The notes under the pieces were generated by a model. That model saw only the letters and a program-made list of their open reading frames with translations. It made no database searches and was not told where the DNA came from. Made by a program: the position numbers and the translations under genes. 64,000 nt of DNA, from NCBI GenBank assembly GCA_050943735.1, contig JBMNPT010000002.1, positions 186,001 to 250,000 of the forward strand. Direction: 5' to 3'. This stretch comes from JBMNPT01 sp050943735. GTDB taxonomy: Bacteria; Bacillota; Clostridia; Oscillospirales; RGIG577. Positions within the stretch are counted from its first letter, which is position 1; every line of letters starts with the position of its first letter. Positions 34,564 to 42,895 of the stretch are shown here, piece after piece.

Positions 34564-36102
34564 GTGAAAAAATTACTCAAACTGCTTTTCAGCCGGGCCG
34601 TCTTTGTGAGCCTTTTGCTTCTGCTGCAGCTGGGACTGCTAATTTTCCTTATGCTGCGTCTGAGTAAGCATTTCTATCTCTTTGATATAGGTATGCTGCT
34701 GCTCAGTCTGGTGGCGGTGTTTTATATCATCAGCCGCCCCAGCAACCCCACCTACAAACTGGCCTGGGTGGTACCCATTCTGGCCTTCCCCGTGCTGGGC
34801 GGCGCCTTTTACCTGATGACCTCTTTTCAGCGCAATGTACGCCGCTTCTGTGACCGGGTGGACCAATCCATTGCCGAAACGGTCCCCTATCTCCAGCAAG
34901 AGGAAGCCCTGTTGCAACAGTTGCGGCAGTGTGCCCCTCAACAGGCCAATCTGGTCCACTATCTCAACCAGTACGGCGGCTTTCCCATGCATGATCACAC
35001 CTCTGTGAAGTACCTGCCTCTGGGCGAGGAAAAGTGGAAAGCCATGCTGGAAGAGCTGGAAAAAGCACAGCACTTTATCTTTATGGAGTACTTCATCGTG
35101 GAAGAGGGTGTCATGTGGGATTCCATTCTGGAAATCTTACAGCGCAAAGCCGCTCAGGGCGTAGATGTACGTGTGATGTATGACGGAATGGGCTGTCTGA
35201 CCCTGTTGCCCTTTGACTACCCCAAAAAACTCCGCTCCATGGGAATTCAATGCCGGGTGTTCAATCCTTTTGTTCCTTTTCTCTCAGTGGTACAGAACAA
35301 CCGTGACCACCGCAAAATCCTGGTGATCGACGGTCACACCGGCTTTACCGGGGGAATCAACCTGGCCGATGAATACATCAACCACAAAAAAGTCCATGGT
35401 CACTGGAAGGACACTGCTCTGCTGCTGCACGGCGAAGGGGTGCAAAATCTCACCATGCTCTTTTTGCAGATGTGGAACATCCACAGCAAAGAGCAGGAGG
35501 ATTACACCCAATACCTTCCCCACACCTGGCATCCGGAACCCTTCCCTGAAAGTCCGGGCTATGTGCTCCCCTATGGGGACAGCCCCATGGACCGGGAATC
35601 GGTGGGCGAAACGGTCTATCTGGAAACCATCGCAAAAGCGCAAAGGTACGTACATGTCACCAGTCCCTACCTCATTTTGGACAACGAGATGGTCACCGCC
35701 TTTTCCACCGCCGCCAAAAGCGGCGTGGATGTGAAGATCATTGTGCCTCATATCCCGGACCACTGGTATGTGTACGCCCAAGCCCAGTCCTATTACAGCG
35801 AACTATTGGCCGCTGGAGTGCAGGTCTTTGAGTACACCCCCGGATTCATCCACGCCAAAATGTTTGTCAGCGATGACCAAACTGCGGTGGTGGGCACCAT
35901 CAATCTGGATTACCGCAGCCTGTATCTCCACTTTGAGTGCGCCGCCTGGATGTTCGACTGCCCAGCGGTGGCGGACATCGAAGCCGACTTTCAGCGCACT
36001 TTGGCGCAGTGTCAGCGGGTCACTCCAGACGACTGCCGCCGTATCCCCTGGCCCAAGAAGATGCTCAACACCTTCCTGCGGCTGTTTGCTCCTCTGATGT
36101 AA
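34564..36102 (+). CDS. cls: Cardiolipin synthase (PLD family)
   Basis: It joins two phosphatidylglycerols into cardiolipin at the membrane. The product is 512 residues. I start at GTG 34564 (MKKLLKLLFS), 8 bases after GGAGGG; a TTG two codons earlier lies too close to the site. Two N-terminal TM helices are followed by two phospholipase D domains. HxKxxxxD is seen as HRKILVID and as HAKMFVSDD, each with downstream Gly/Thr-rich motifs. Length and layout are standard for Firmicute Cls. It lies 33 bases after feoB but probably has no functional link. A strong terminator follows. Confidence 0.95.
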   Translation: MKKLLKLLFSRAVFVSLLLLLQLGLLIFLMLRLSKHFYLFDIGMLLLSLVAVFYIISRPSNPTYKLAWVVPILAFPVLGGAFYLMTSFQRNVRRFCDRVDQSIAETVPYLQQEEALLQQLRQCAPQQANLVHYLNQYGGFPMHDHTSVKYLPLGEEKWKAMLEELEKAQHFIFMEYFIVEEGVMWDSILEILQRKAAQGVDVRVMYDGMGCLTLLPFDYPKKLRSMGIQCRVFNPFVPFLSVVQNNRDHRKILVIDGHTGFTGGINLADEYINHKKVHGHWKDTALLLHGEGVQNLTMLFLQMWNIHSKEQEDYTQYLPHTWHPEPFPESPGYVLPYGDSPMDRESVGETVYLETIAKAQRYVHVTSPYLILDNEMVTAFSTAAKSGVDVKIIVPHIPDHWYVYAQAQSYYSELLAAGVQVFEYTPGFIHAKMFVSDDQTAVVGTINLDYRSLYLHFECAAWMFDCPAVADIEADFQRTLAQCQRVTPDDCRRIPWPKKMLNTFLRLFAPLM

Positions 36103-36103
36103 A

Positions 36104-36142
36104 GAAATCCCGGCCCGGGCACAAGCCCGAACCGGGATTTTT
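36104..36142. terminator. Terminator between cls and the anti-sigma gene
   Basis: AAATCCCGG and CCGGGATTT pair around an inner CGGGC/GCCCG stem, with flanking A- and T-runs. Confidence 0.85.
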
Positions 36143-36150
36143 TCTGTCTG

Positions 36151-37296
36151 TCACCAGTCCACCACATCGTTGATCAGCATGGCGTAAAGATTTTGTTCTT
36201 CTTGCAGTAGAGCGGCCACATCCTCCACCCGGCCGGTGATGGTCACCCCCACAAAGCCCAGTGGATGACTGCTCAGATAATTTTGAAGATACTCTGTACC
36301 GGGCAGATTGCGCCCCCAGGGATTCATTCCAAACCAGCCCTCTTCCCGCTCCCGGTATTTCTCGGCGCAGGTCAGAAACTCAGTCCGCAGCTGCTCTTCC
36401 ACCTCTTGATCGGTACCGGTGATCTGGCCACCCCGCAGCATCACCTGGCCTTCTCTCCACACTTCGGCGTCGATGCCCATGAGATATGCCCACATCTCCT
36501 GCTCCTGAAGCAGTGGACCATACCCAATGTCCACCCCCAGCCACTGAATCTGCACCTGGGGATAACGGGCGGCCAGCTCCTTGATCTGCTCCAAAGAGCG
36601 CACATCACTGAAGCCCACAAAGCCCTCCAGCACATGATCCTGAGGCAGTTTCTCCACATCCAGATAAGTGCCTTCCGCATCCTTGACCCGGTCAAGAGCT
36701 GCACCGGCTGGCTCTTCCAATGGCTGATCGGGAAGTACACGGCTGGCCTGCACAAATTCACTGCGGAACCACTCCCCTTTGGGTACCGTCTTCTGGTGCA
36801 TGGTCCCCCACCGCAAAAAGTAGGTCAGCTCATACCGATAGGGACTCTGCCGCTGGATGGCCCCGCTGTGCCCCACCTCATCTTCAAAATAGGCCTTCCA
36901 CGAGCCGCCTTCCTTCCGCAGCCAGGCCTCTTCCACAAAGGGCATGGACACTGCCCGCATGGAGCTGAGTGCCACCCAATCCAGATCAGACGCCGCCGGC
37001 ACCGCTTCCCGATATGCCATAAACAGCCCCGCAGCAAAGGGGAGCAGCAACAGCAGCAGCAGCGCCGCCGCAATGGCATTTTTGATCCACTCCCACAGAG
37101 TGCGCAGCCGCAGTCTACGGCGCGGCAGTTTCTCCTGAGGTACTTCCATCTCCAACGGAGGCAATGGCTCTGCATCGTCCAAGTATTCCAGCAGTGCGGT
37201 GAGATCCCGCAGCTCCTGCTCCATTTTTTTCTTTTCCTCGGCCGGCATCTTACCTGATTTGTATCGTTCCAGCCGCTGTCTCATCTGTTCTTTCAC
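36151..37296 (-). CDS. Anti-sigma factor (YhdL-like, Sigma_reg_N/C type)
   Basis: This is a 381-residue single-pass membrane protein. A cytoplasmic N-terminal region (1-70, Lys/Glu-rich, with a Pro-rich end) is followed by a TM helix (about residues 73-93). A large extracytoplasmic domain then runs on, whose C-terminus (FVGVTITGRVEDVAALL) matches the Sigma_reg_C pattern of SigM-type regulators. It starts with GTG inside the sigma gene's stop (GTGA overlap), with AGGAGG 9 bases upstream. The gene pair is the classic ECF sigma/anti-sigma unit. It holds the sigma factor inactive until an envelope signal; the signal is unknown. Confidence 0.75.
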   Translation of the reverse strand: MKEQMRQRLERYKSGKMPAEEKKKMEQELRDLTALLEYLDDAEPLPPLEMEVPQEKLPRRRLRLRTLWEWIKNAIAAALLLLLLLPFAAGLFMAYREAVPAASDLDWVALSSMRAVSMPFVEEAWLRKEGGSWKAYFEDEVGHSGAIQRQSPYRYELTYFLRWGTMHQKTVPKGEWFRSEFVQASRVLPDQPLEEPAGAALDRVKDAEGTYLDVEKLPQDHVLEGFVGFSDVRSLEQIKELAARYPQVQIQWLGVDIGYGPLLQEQEMWAYLMGIDAEVWREGQVMLRGGQITGTDQEVEEQLRTEFLTCAEKYREREEGWFGMNPWGRNLPGTEYLQNYLSSHPLGFVGVTITGRVEDVAALLQEEQNLYAMLINDVVDW

Positions 37297-37793
37297 GGCT
37301 CCCCGCCTCCTTTCATCTGCTGACGCACCTGACTGCGAGCCCGCAGCAACAGGTTGCGAAACGCTCCCACCGTAATACCCATCAGCCGGGCCGCCTCCAC
37401 ATAGGAAAGCCCACTGCCATCCCGCAAAGCCAGTGCCTGACGCTGCCGCCAGGGAAGCCCCGCCACAATGTCATACACCCGCCGGACCTCTTCCTTTTGC
37501 TCCAGCTGCTGCTCCGGGCCAGGCCGGTGATCTGCCACCTGCCGGATGACCTCATCGTCCAGCCAGGCGGCACGACTCTCCTTGCGCACATAGTCAATGA
37601 AGGCGTTGTGAGCGGTGCGCAGCAGCCAGCTCTTGATGCGTTCATCGGCAATGTCCACCTTGCAGAAGGCCCGCAGAAAGGTTTCCTGTGCCAGTTCCTC
37701 CGCCAGATGTCTGCTGCCGCTCAGGGCCAGCAGATAGGTATACACATCCCGGTAATAGGTTTGATACAGTTCCTCCAAAATGTCCCGCTCCAC
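37293..37793 (-). CDS. ECF-type RNA polymerase sigma factor
   Basis: This is a 166-residue group IV sigma factor. I start at GTG 37793 (ERDILEELYQTYYRDVY) because a GGGGGAG site sits just upstream. Region 2 (DVYTYLLALSG ... AEELAQETFLRAF) and region 4 (LPWRQRQALALRDGSGLSYVEAARLMGI) are both clear. It overlaps the anti-sigma gene by 4 bases. A TGAGAC-N16-CGTA promoter directly upstream suggests positive autoregulation. It probably controls an envelope-stress regulon, by analogy with SigM and SigW. Confidence 0.9.
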   Translation of the reverse strand: MERDILEELYQTYYRDVYTYLLALSGSRHLAEELAQETFLRAFCKVDIADERIKSWLLRTAHNAFIDYVRKESRAAWLDDEVIRQVADHRPGPEQQLEQKEEVRRVYDIVAGLPWRQRQALALRDGSGLSYVEAARLMGITVGAFRNLLLRARSQVRQQMKGGGEP

Positions 37794-37818
37794 CGCTCTC
37801 CCCCCTCTCTGTCCCCTA

Positions 37819-37844
37819 TACGTTGCAGACGGCAAAAAGTCTCA
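37819..37844 (-). promoter_or_regulatory. ECF-type autoregulatory promoter
   Basis: On the minus strand TGAGAC (37839-37844), exactly 16 bases, then CGTA (37819-37822). This matches the ECF consensus TGAAAC-N16-CGTM of B. subtilis SigW/SigM-type factors and lies just upstream of the ribosome binding site of the sigma gene itself. Confidence 0.7.
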
Positions 37845-37890
37845 TTATTTTTATTGTACCTGCTCCAAAGAATTTTGTACATCTTTTCTC

Positions 37891-37919
37891 TTGTCCCCCT
37901 CCACAGGGCATGGTATACT
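37891..37919 (+). promoter_or_regulatory. queT promoter
   Basis: TTGTCC (37891-37896), 17 bases, TATACT (37914-37919), placed just before the preQ1-I-like leader. Confidence 0.65.
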
Positions 37920-37938
37920 GATACCTGTCGCAAACGAC

Positions 37939-37980
37939 GGTCAGTTCGGAACCATCCTGACCCAAAACAAAACTAAGGAG
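37939..37980 (+). promoter_or_regulatory. Candidate preQ1-I riboswitch
   Basis: GGTCAG (37939-37944) pairs with CTGACC (37957-37962) around the loop TTCGGAACCATC. An A-rich tail (CAAAACAAAACTAA) then runs straight into the Shine-Dalgarno GGAGG. Short stem, UUC-containing loop with an A-C-C end, and an AAAACUAAGG tail at the ribosome binding site are the hallmarks of the preQ1-I class. The gene that follows is of the QueT family, a known target. This would be a translational off-switch. An additional GTCG/CGAC hairpin lies just upstream. Confidence 0.6.
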
Positions 37981-37989
37981 GAACTCAAT

Positions 37990-38502
37990 ATGAAACTCAC
38001 CACCAGAACCATGGCCTATGCCGCGGTCATCGCCGCTGTATACGCCGCCCTATGCTATGCCATGCAGCCCATTGCCTTCGGCGCCATGCAGCTGCGGGTA
38101 TCCGAGGCACTCACTCTGCTGCCGCTACTCTTTCCCTTTGCGGTACCAGGACTCTTTGTGGGATGTATTTTGGCCAATTTAGCCAGCCCCATGGCCTTTC
38201 TGGACATCCCCTTCGGCTCGCTGGCAACTCTCCTTGCGGCCCTGCTCACCTGGCAGATTGGCCGCCGGGTGAAAAACCGCACGCTGGCCCTGCTGTTGGC
38301 TCCCCTTCCCCCGGTATTGTGCAATGCCGTGATTGTGGGCGCCATGCTGGCCTTTACCAGCGGCGAGGCGATCACCCCCGCTTCTTTCTCCTTGTTCGCG
38401 CTGGACATCGGGGTCACCGAAGCCATTGTGTGCTATGTGCTGGGTATTCCACTGGTGTTGGTGTTGCAGGGGATTTTCAACAAACAGCACACTTCCCTGT
38501 AA
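37990..38502 (+). CDS. queT: QueT-family queuosine-precursor transporter S component
   Basis: The product is 170 residues with about five to six hydrophobic segments. It matches the QueT family of substrate-binding membrane components of ECF-type vitamin transporters, predicted to import queuosine precursors. Typical pieces are the start TRTMAYAAVIAAVYAALCY, the QLRVSEALTLLPLLFP segment, and the conserved NLASP loop. AAGGAGG precedes the ATG and is the likely target of the preQ1-I-like leader. The shared T/A1/A2 components are not in this window. A terminator follows directly. Confidence 0.85.
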   Translation: MKLTTRTMAYAAVIAAVYAALCYAMQPIAFGAMQLRVSEALTLLPLLFPFAVPGLFVGCILANLASPMAFLDIPFGSLATLLAALLTWQIGRRVKNRTLALLLAPLPPVLCNAVIVGAMLAFTSGEAITPASFSLFALDIGVTEAIVCYVLGIPLVLVLQGIFNKQHTSL

Positions 38503-38506
38503 TACG

Positions 38507-38551
38507 TAAAAAAGAGCACATCCCTGCAATCGCAGGGATGTGCTCTTTTTT
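38507..38551. terminator. Terminator between queT and the MttB-family gene
   Basis: GAGCACATCCCTGC / GCAGGGATGTGCTC stem with A- and T-runs on both sides, suited to both convergent genes. Confidence 0.9.
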
Positions 38552-39952
38552 CTATATGTTGAGGTATTGTGAAATGAGCTGTTCCTGATACGGCGTCAAC
38601 GGAGTTTCCTGATACTCCTCCAACCGTTTATCCACCGCACGCAACGCATTTCCAGCGGCGGTGTGAGCACCTGCTTTCTGCCACATATCGTAATATCCCT
38701 TCTCCAGATACTGAGGTGTGTACAGAGCCGTCCGCATATGCTCAAAGGTATGATCTTCCATCAGGTACTGATCCCCATGGGGCACTGCCATGATGGTATC
38801 CAAGGCCAGTGTATCTTCATTCACTGTCACGCCTTCCTTCATAAACAGGCACATTTTGGTCATTTCTTCATCCATCAGGAATTTGTCATAGCTGATGATA
38901 TTGTAAGAATCCAAAATGCCCGCTCCATGCAGGATAAAGTCTGTACCCGCCAGCAGGGTAGGCAGCATCACCATGGTGGCTTCAATGCCGGCCTGTGCAT
39001 CCACCAACTTGGAATCGCACAGCGCACCGCCCGAACGGCAGGGCATGTGATACTTATCCGCCAGACCCCGGACATAGATAGCGGTCAAACCCGCCTCAGG
39101 CGCTCCGATGGCCGGTGTAACAAAGCGCAGATCCGCAGAACCCGCGGCGTTGCCATACAGGATAGGCACACCGGGATGTACCAGCTGTGCCAGCACGATA
39201 CCCGCCAGCATTTCCGCATTGGCCAGAGCCAGAGCGCCTGCCAGAGTCACAGGGCCTGTGGCGCCGGGTAATACCGCGCTGGAGAAGAACAGAGGCTGAT
39301 TTTCTTCCGCATATGCCACGATGGCTTCCAGCATTTTGTCGTCATAGGACAGCGGCGAAATGGGGCTGATAAGGCCCAGACACACATACTGTCCATCTTC
39401 GTGCTTATCATAAAAATCCCGTACCAACTGAATGGAAAACTTGGATTTTTCATAACCAGCGGTCAGCCCCATGATGGGCTTGGTGCAATATTTCAGCGTC
39501 ACTGCCAGCTGATAGGTCAGCTGCTTAGCCGGCTCCACATCATTGGCAGTGGTCACCCAGGGAGACACCATATTGATGGTGGGGCTGTTTTCCGCCAGCT
39601 TCATAAAGTTGATCACATCCTGAGACTGGGAAGACCAGTACTCTTCCCCCTTCTTGATAAAGATGGGACCATTGGGCAGACAGAAGCAGGGTTTGCCGCC
39701 GCCGATCACTACATCGTGTTCGGGCTTACGGGCCAGCATACGGAAACTGGGAGGGCAGTGCTTCAGGGCCTCGTCCAGCATCGCCTCCGCGATGTAGACG
39801 ATCTCCCCTTCCACCCGGGCACCTGCCTTGCGGAAAATATCCAGCGCCATTTGGCTGGGCATATGTACCCCTTTCCTTTCCAGCAAGGTGACCGATGCCG
39901 CGTGGATCTTTTCCACATCCCGCATATCATATAAATCATTGCGCAATCTCAT
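38552..39952 (-). CDS. MttB-family methyltransferase (non-pyrrolysine type)
   Basis: The product is 466 residues. It belongs to the trimethylamine methyltransferase superfamily, here without an amber codon, so it is the non-Pyl type (MtgB, MtyB, MtpB and relatives). These move a methyl group from a quaternary amine such as glycine betaine or a proline/carnitine betaine to a corrinoid protein. Recognisable are an N-terminal HAASVTLLERKGV helix, GGGKPCFCLPNGP, and the barrel strand segments ISPLSYDDKML and GNAAGSADLR. It lies 2 bases behind the BCCT transporter in an operon, which fits uptake then demethylation. No corrinoid partner protein is in the window. The substrate is inferred. Confidence 0.85.
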   Translation of the reverse strand: MRLRNDLYDMRDVEKIHAASVTLLERKGVHMPSQMALDIFRKAGARVEGEIVYIAEAMLDEALKHCPPSFRMLARKPEHDVVIGGGKPCFCLPNGPIFIKKGEEYWSSQSQDVINFMKLAENSPTINMVSPWVTTANDVEPAKQLTYQLAVTLKYCTKPIMGLTAGYEKSKFSIQLVRDFYDKHEDGQYVCLGLISPISPLSYDDKMLEAIVAYAEENQPLFFSSAVLPGATGPVTLAGALALANAEMLAGIVLAQLVHPGVPILYGNAAGSADLRFVTPAIGAPEAGLTAIYVRGLADKYHMPCRSGGALCDSKLVDAQAGIEATMVMLPTLLAGTDFILHGAGILDSYNIISYDKFLMDEEMTKMCLFMKEGVTVNEDTLALDTIMAVPHGDQYLMEDHTFEHMRTALYTPQYLEKGYYDMWQKAGAHTAAGNALRAVDKRLEEYQETPLTPYQEQLISQYLNI

Positions 39953-39954
39953 GG

Positions 39955-41631
39955 TTATTCCGCCGCCTTTCCTGCGTTCTGAACCGTTTTCTCCACAGCC
40001 GGCATGATGTACTCCGTCAGCTCGCCTGTATCACTGTCCAAGTTGCCATAATCGTAATGGATCATATGAATGTTCTTTTCAGGAGCCATCCCCTTCACAA
40101 AGAACCGGATGAATCCGATCACCACCAGCAATTCCATAAAGAAGACCGGGAATCCGGTAATGGCCTTGACAGACTTGGCGCCATCCAGACCGCCGCTGGA
40201 CAGGAACAGCACCGCGATGGAAGCCATCATCACGCCCCAGAAAATCTTGATCTTCATGGGAGCTTCTTCAGACAGATATTCCTTACCGGGCTGAATGGTC
40301 ATCATGGAAACGGTGGATGTCATGGAATTGGCCAGTGTAATGAAGGAAATCAGCTGAGTGATCAGCAGCAACGGCTTGGTGATGGCGTCAAAGGGCAGAT
40401 AACTCATGGTGAAAATCTGCATATAATCGTGGCCATGAGCCTCCAGTACAGACAACAGATCCTCGCCCATCACAAACTGGGTGTGCGCCGCAAAACCTCC
40501 GAACATGCCAAACCAGAACATGGCAAAGAAGGAAGGCAGAATCATATTTACTACTACAAATTCCCGCAGGGTACGGCCCTTACTCAAAGTGGCCATAAAC
40601 AAACCGGTCATGGGCGCGAATGCAATCCAGTCCAGCCACCAGATGTTATTCCACCACTGGGGCCACAGATCGCTTTCAGGCATGAAGCCCTGTACGGTGA
40701 GCATGGGAATATAGTCGCGAATAAACTGGCCAAAGGCTTCACTGGTCAAGTTAAACATAAAGCTCTTGGGGCCAAACACCACCACGAAGATCAGGAAGAA
40801 AATAAACAGGTAGGTATTCTTCTCGGACAGCCAGGCAATGCCCTTTTTCAGACCAGATACACTGGTGGCAGTATAGATGATGGTAATTACAATGGAAATG
40901 CCAATCCAGGAAGCCAGACCGGTTTTGATGTTGAACAGGTATTCCAGACCGCTGCCCAGCTGCAGCAAACCGTAGCCCATGGAGCCGGCCACACCGCCGA
41001 TGATGGAGAACAGACAAACCGCATCCACTACGGTTTTGCCCCGTTCGCCCAGCCGCTCGCCACACAGAGGATAGAAGGCGGAACTGGCAGCATAGGGTTT
41101 TTTCAGATTGTAATATGCATAGGTAACCACAATGCCAAAAGCGGTATACAGCGCATAGGGAGTAAAAGCCCAGTGCAGCCACTCAAAATTCAAAGCATCA
41201 ATAATGGCCTGATAGCTGCCGGGTTCCAGTCCAAATACCTGGGGCGGACGAGCGGTATATTCCACCATTTCCGCAGTGGGCCACAGAATGAAACCGGTGG
41301 CCATACCGGCACAAAGTGACAACGCAAAGTACTCAAATGTCTTGAGTTCAGGTTTTGCGTTGGGGCCGCCCAGACGGATATTGCCGATGGGCAACAGTGC
41401 CACCAGGAAGCAGAAACCTACAAAAAACAGAGTCGACAGGCTGATAAACCAGCCCATGTCCTTCATTACCAGCATAACGCCCTTGTCGATCACGCTTTTG
41501 AAGAGATCCGGAACCGCAATACCAGTAACCAAAATGGCGAAAAAGAACACAATCGGTACAATGGATACGCCCCACCGTATTTTGTAATCTTTGGGATTGT
41601 GCTGCAAAACCTTATCTTCCAATTTTTCCAT
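39955..41631 (-). CDS. BCCT-family betaine/carnitine/choline-type transporter
   Basis: This is a 558-residue secondary transporter with about 12 TM helices. I start at MEKLEDKVLQ because GGAGG lies 10 bases upstream; a start 11 codons earlier lacks one. The characteristic TM8 region is present as WWLDWIAFAPMTGLFMATLS followed by KGRTLREF. The substrate helix (GMATGFILWPTAEMVEY) differs from the usual glycine-rich G-x-G-x-G pattern, which marks a divergent subgroup. The start lies inside the previous small gene (20-base overlap), and the MttB-family gene follows after 2 bases. It probably imports a quaternary ammonium compound. Confidence 0.9.
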   Translation of the reverse strand: MEKLEDKVLQHNPKDYKIRWGVSIVPIVFFFAILVTGIAVPDLFKSVIDKGVMLVMKDMGWFISLSTLFFVGFCFLVALLPIGNIRLGGPNAKPELKTFEYFALSLCAGMATGFILWPTAEMVEYTARPPQVFGLEPGSYQAIIDALNFEWLHWAFTPYALYTAFGIVVTYAYYNLKKPYAASSAFYPLCGERLGERGKTVVDAVCLFSIIGGVAGSMGYGLLQLGSGLEYLFNIKTGLASWIGISIVITIIYTATSVSGLKKGIAWLSEKNTYLFIFFLIFVVVFGPKSFMFNLTSEAFGQFIRDYIPMLTVQGFMPESDLWPQWWNNIWWLDWIAFAPMTGLFMATLSKGRTLREFVVVNMILPSFFAMFWFGMFGGFAAHTQFVMGEDLLSVLEAHGHDYMQIFTMSYLPFDAITKPLLLITQLISFITLANSMTSTVSMMTIQPGKEYLSEEAPMKIKIFWGVMMASIAVLFLSSGGLDGAKSVKAITGFPVFFMELLVVIGFIRFFVKGMAPEKNIHMIHYDYGNLDSDTGELTEYIMPAVEKTVQNAGKAAE

Positions 41632-42037
41632 AACCTTTTTTTCCTCCTCTCTTTTTGACCACATACAAAATCATTTGTGCGTTGATGCCGATCAGAAAAC
41701 AGATGAACGCCACTTGGACACCCGATACCAGGCCCACCAAACCGCGCCATTCCACCGGCTGGCAAAATACATATACCATATAGGCCAATCCCGAGATAAT
41801 CCCCAGCACACTGGCCCCCGCTGCCAAATGAAGCCCTGCGTACATGAAACCACACACCGCTGCAGCCGCAATCATAGAGATCATTCCCCAAACTATGATA
41901 TCTGCCACACCAGGCCGCATATGTAGCATGAGCATGGAAATGCCTGCCAACAACAAACACAGACCTCCGCCCAATATTGGAATCCACGTAAACCACCGTA
42001 TGTCACGTTTTCCAGGCCAACCTTTCCAACCCAACAT
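41612..42037 (-). CDS. Small four-helix membrane protein of unknown function
   Basis: The product is 141 residues; I start at ATG 42037 (MLGWKGWPGKRD), which has GGAGGTG 8 bases upstream. Four hydrophobic segments are visible (ILGGGLCLLLAGISML, IIVWGMISMIAAAAVCGFMY, ASVLGIISGLAYMVYVF, VSGVQVAFICFLIGI). The C-terminus is basic (VVKKRGGKKGYGK). It is the first gene of the transporter operon, overlapping the transporter start by 20 bases, so it is likely translated with it. It may be a transporter partner; I do not recognise the family. Confidence 0.75.
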   Translation of the reverse strand: MLGWKGWPGKRDIRWFTWIPILGGGLCLLLAGISMLMLHMRPGVADIIVWGMISMIAAAAVCGFMYAGLHLAAGASVLGIISGLAYMVYVFCQPVEWRGLVGLVSGVQVAFICFLIGINAQMILYVVKKRGGKKGYGKIGR

Positions 42038-42073
42038 CCTTTTCACCTCCTCGCACTGATGGTTTGTGAGTTT

Positions 42074-42124
42074 ATTTTATATCTGTGAAATTTCTCTGTC
42101 AATAAAATTTTCATATATATAAAA
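42074..42124 (-). promoter_or_regulatory. Promoter and operator of the BCCT/MttB operon
   Basis: On the minus strand TTGACA (42097-42102), 17 bases, TAAAAT (42074-42079). Ending in the first TTG of the -35 box is a 25-bp element (42100-42124) containing TATATGAAAATTTTATTG. It is identical to one abutting the sdaA -35 box at 42896-42920. Confidence 0.8.
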
Positions 42125-42196
42125 TTTTGTTGCATCCTGCACAACATTTTTTATCAATCATTGGAAGATTCTCCTGCCTGTTTTTCATTTTGCAAT

Positions 42197-42226
42197 AAAA
42201 AAGGCCGCCCATCAGGGCAGCCCTTT
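42197..42226 (-). terminator. Terminator of the XRE-cupin regulator gene
   Basis: On the minus strand AAGGGCTGCCC / GGGCGGCCTT (two G-U pairs, loop TGAT), followed by TTTTTT. Confidence 0.8.
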
Positions 42227-42244
42227 ACACAGCGTACAAATTTC

Positions 42245-42817
42245 TTATTGTGTAGAGTCCATCATATCTCTTCCGCCATGCCGTTCTGTAATCTGTTTTA
42301 CCCAATAACTGGAACAGGGTTTGTCAGATTGATTGCTCAGACTGTGTTTCGACATGGCCGCAATATAAAACGAATCGCCGGGGTGCAGCACAAATTCTTC
42401 ATCTTCAATAGTGATGGTGAGCTCCCCTTCCAACACCAAGCCGATTTCATCATATACATGCGTCCATCCTTTTTTATATTCGCAATGAGGCTGGACCACA
42501 ATGATCAGCCCATCCAGCCGTCCCGAGCCGAAATTGACCGATTCATAGCGGATTTGATCTTTTTGTTCAAAGATAACCTCCCGCTCTTGGGCTCGGATCA
42601 CCTGACGGGACCAATTTTTATTGTCCAGCAATTTGATCAGCGAAATGTCCAACGCAGCGCAGATTCGCTGCACATATTCCAGTGTAGGACTGCACAAATC
42701 CCTCTCCAGATTGCTGAGGAATCCCACCGACAGACCTGTCTGCTGGGCCAGTTCTGTCAGAGTCATTTTTTTCTTCTTTCGAATGCTTCGCAGACGAGCC
42801 CCAACATCATCAATCAT
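42245..42817 (-). CDS. XRE-family regulator with cupin sensor domain
   Basis: The product is 190 residues from MIDDVGARLRSIR, whose ATG has GGAGG 8 bases upstream. An N-terminal HTH_3 domain (LTELAQQTGLSVGFLSNLERD, residues ~20-40) is followed by a C-terminal cupin_2 domain (about 100-175: HVYDEIGLVLEGELTITIEDE, LHPGDSFYIAA, KHSLSNQSDKP). Such HTH-cupin proteins regulate amine, amino-acid and osmolyte genes and bind a small ligand in the cupin. It sits between the transporter operon and sdaA, both of which carry the same 25-bp element. It is therefore the best candidate regulator of both. Confidence 0.9.
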   Translation of the reverse strand: MIDDVGARLRSIRKKKKMTLTELAQQTGLSVGFLSNLERDLCSPTLEYVQRICAALDISLIKLLDNKNWSRQVIRAQEREVIFEQKDQIRYESVNFGSGRLDGLIIVVQPHCEYKKGWTHVYDEIGLVLEGELTITIEDEEFVLHPGDSFYIAAMSKHSLSNQSDKPCSSYWVKQITERHGGRDMMDSTQ

Positions 42818-42855
42818 GATCTTTTCCTCCATCTACTTTTCACGTGTAAATTTAT

Positions 42856-42883
42856 TTTATACTAAATCCACCAATTTTTGCAA
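42856..42883 (-). promoter_or_regulatory. Promoter of the XRE-cupin regulator gene
   Basis: On the minus strand TTGCAA (42878-42883), 16 bases, TATAAA (42856-42861). The shared 25-bp element begins 12 bases upstream, so the regulator may also control itself. Confidence 0.5.
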
Positions 42884-42895
42884 CGATTTTTCGTT

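Noticed and set aside
38552..39952. Pyrrolysine-containing MttB
   Set aside because: No in-frame amber codon is present, so the enzyme is of the non-pyrrolysine type.
39895..41319. 474-codon open frame antisense to the BCCT transporter
   Set aside because: Mirror frame of a clear membrane transporter; no start signal.
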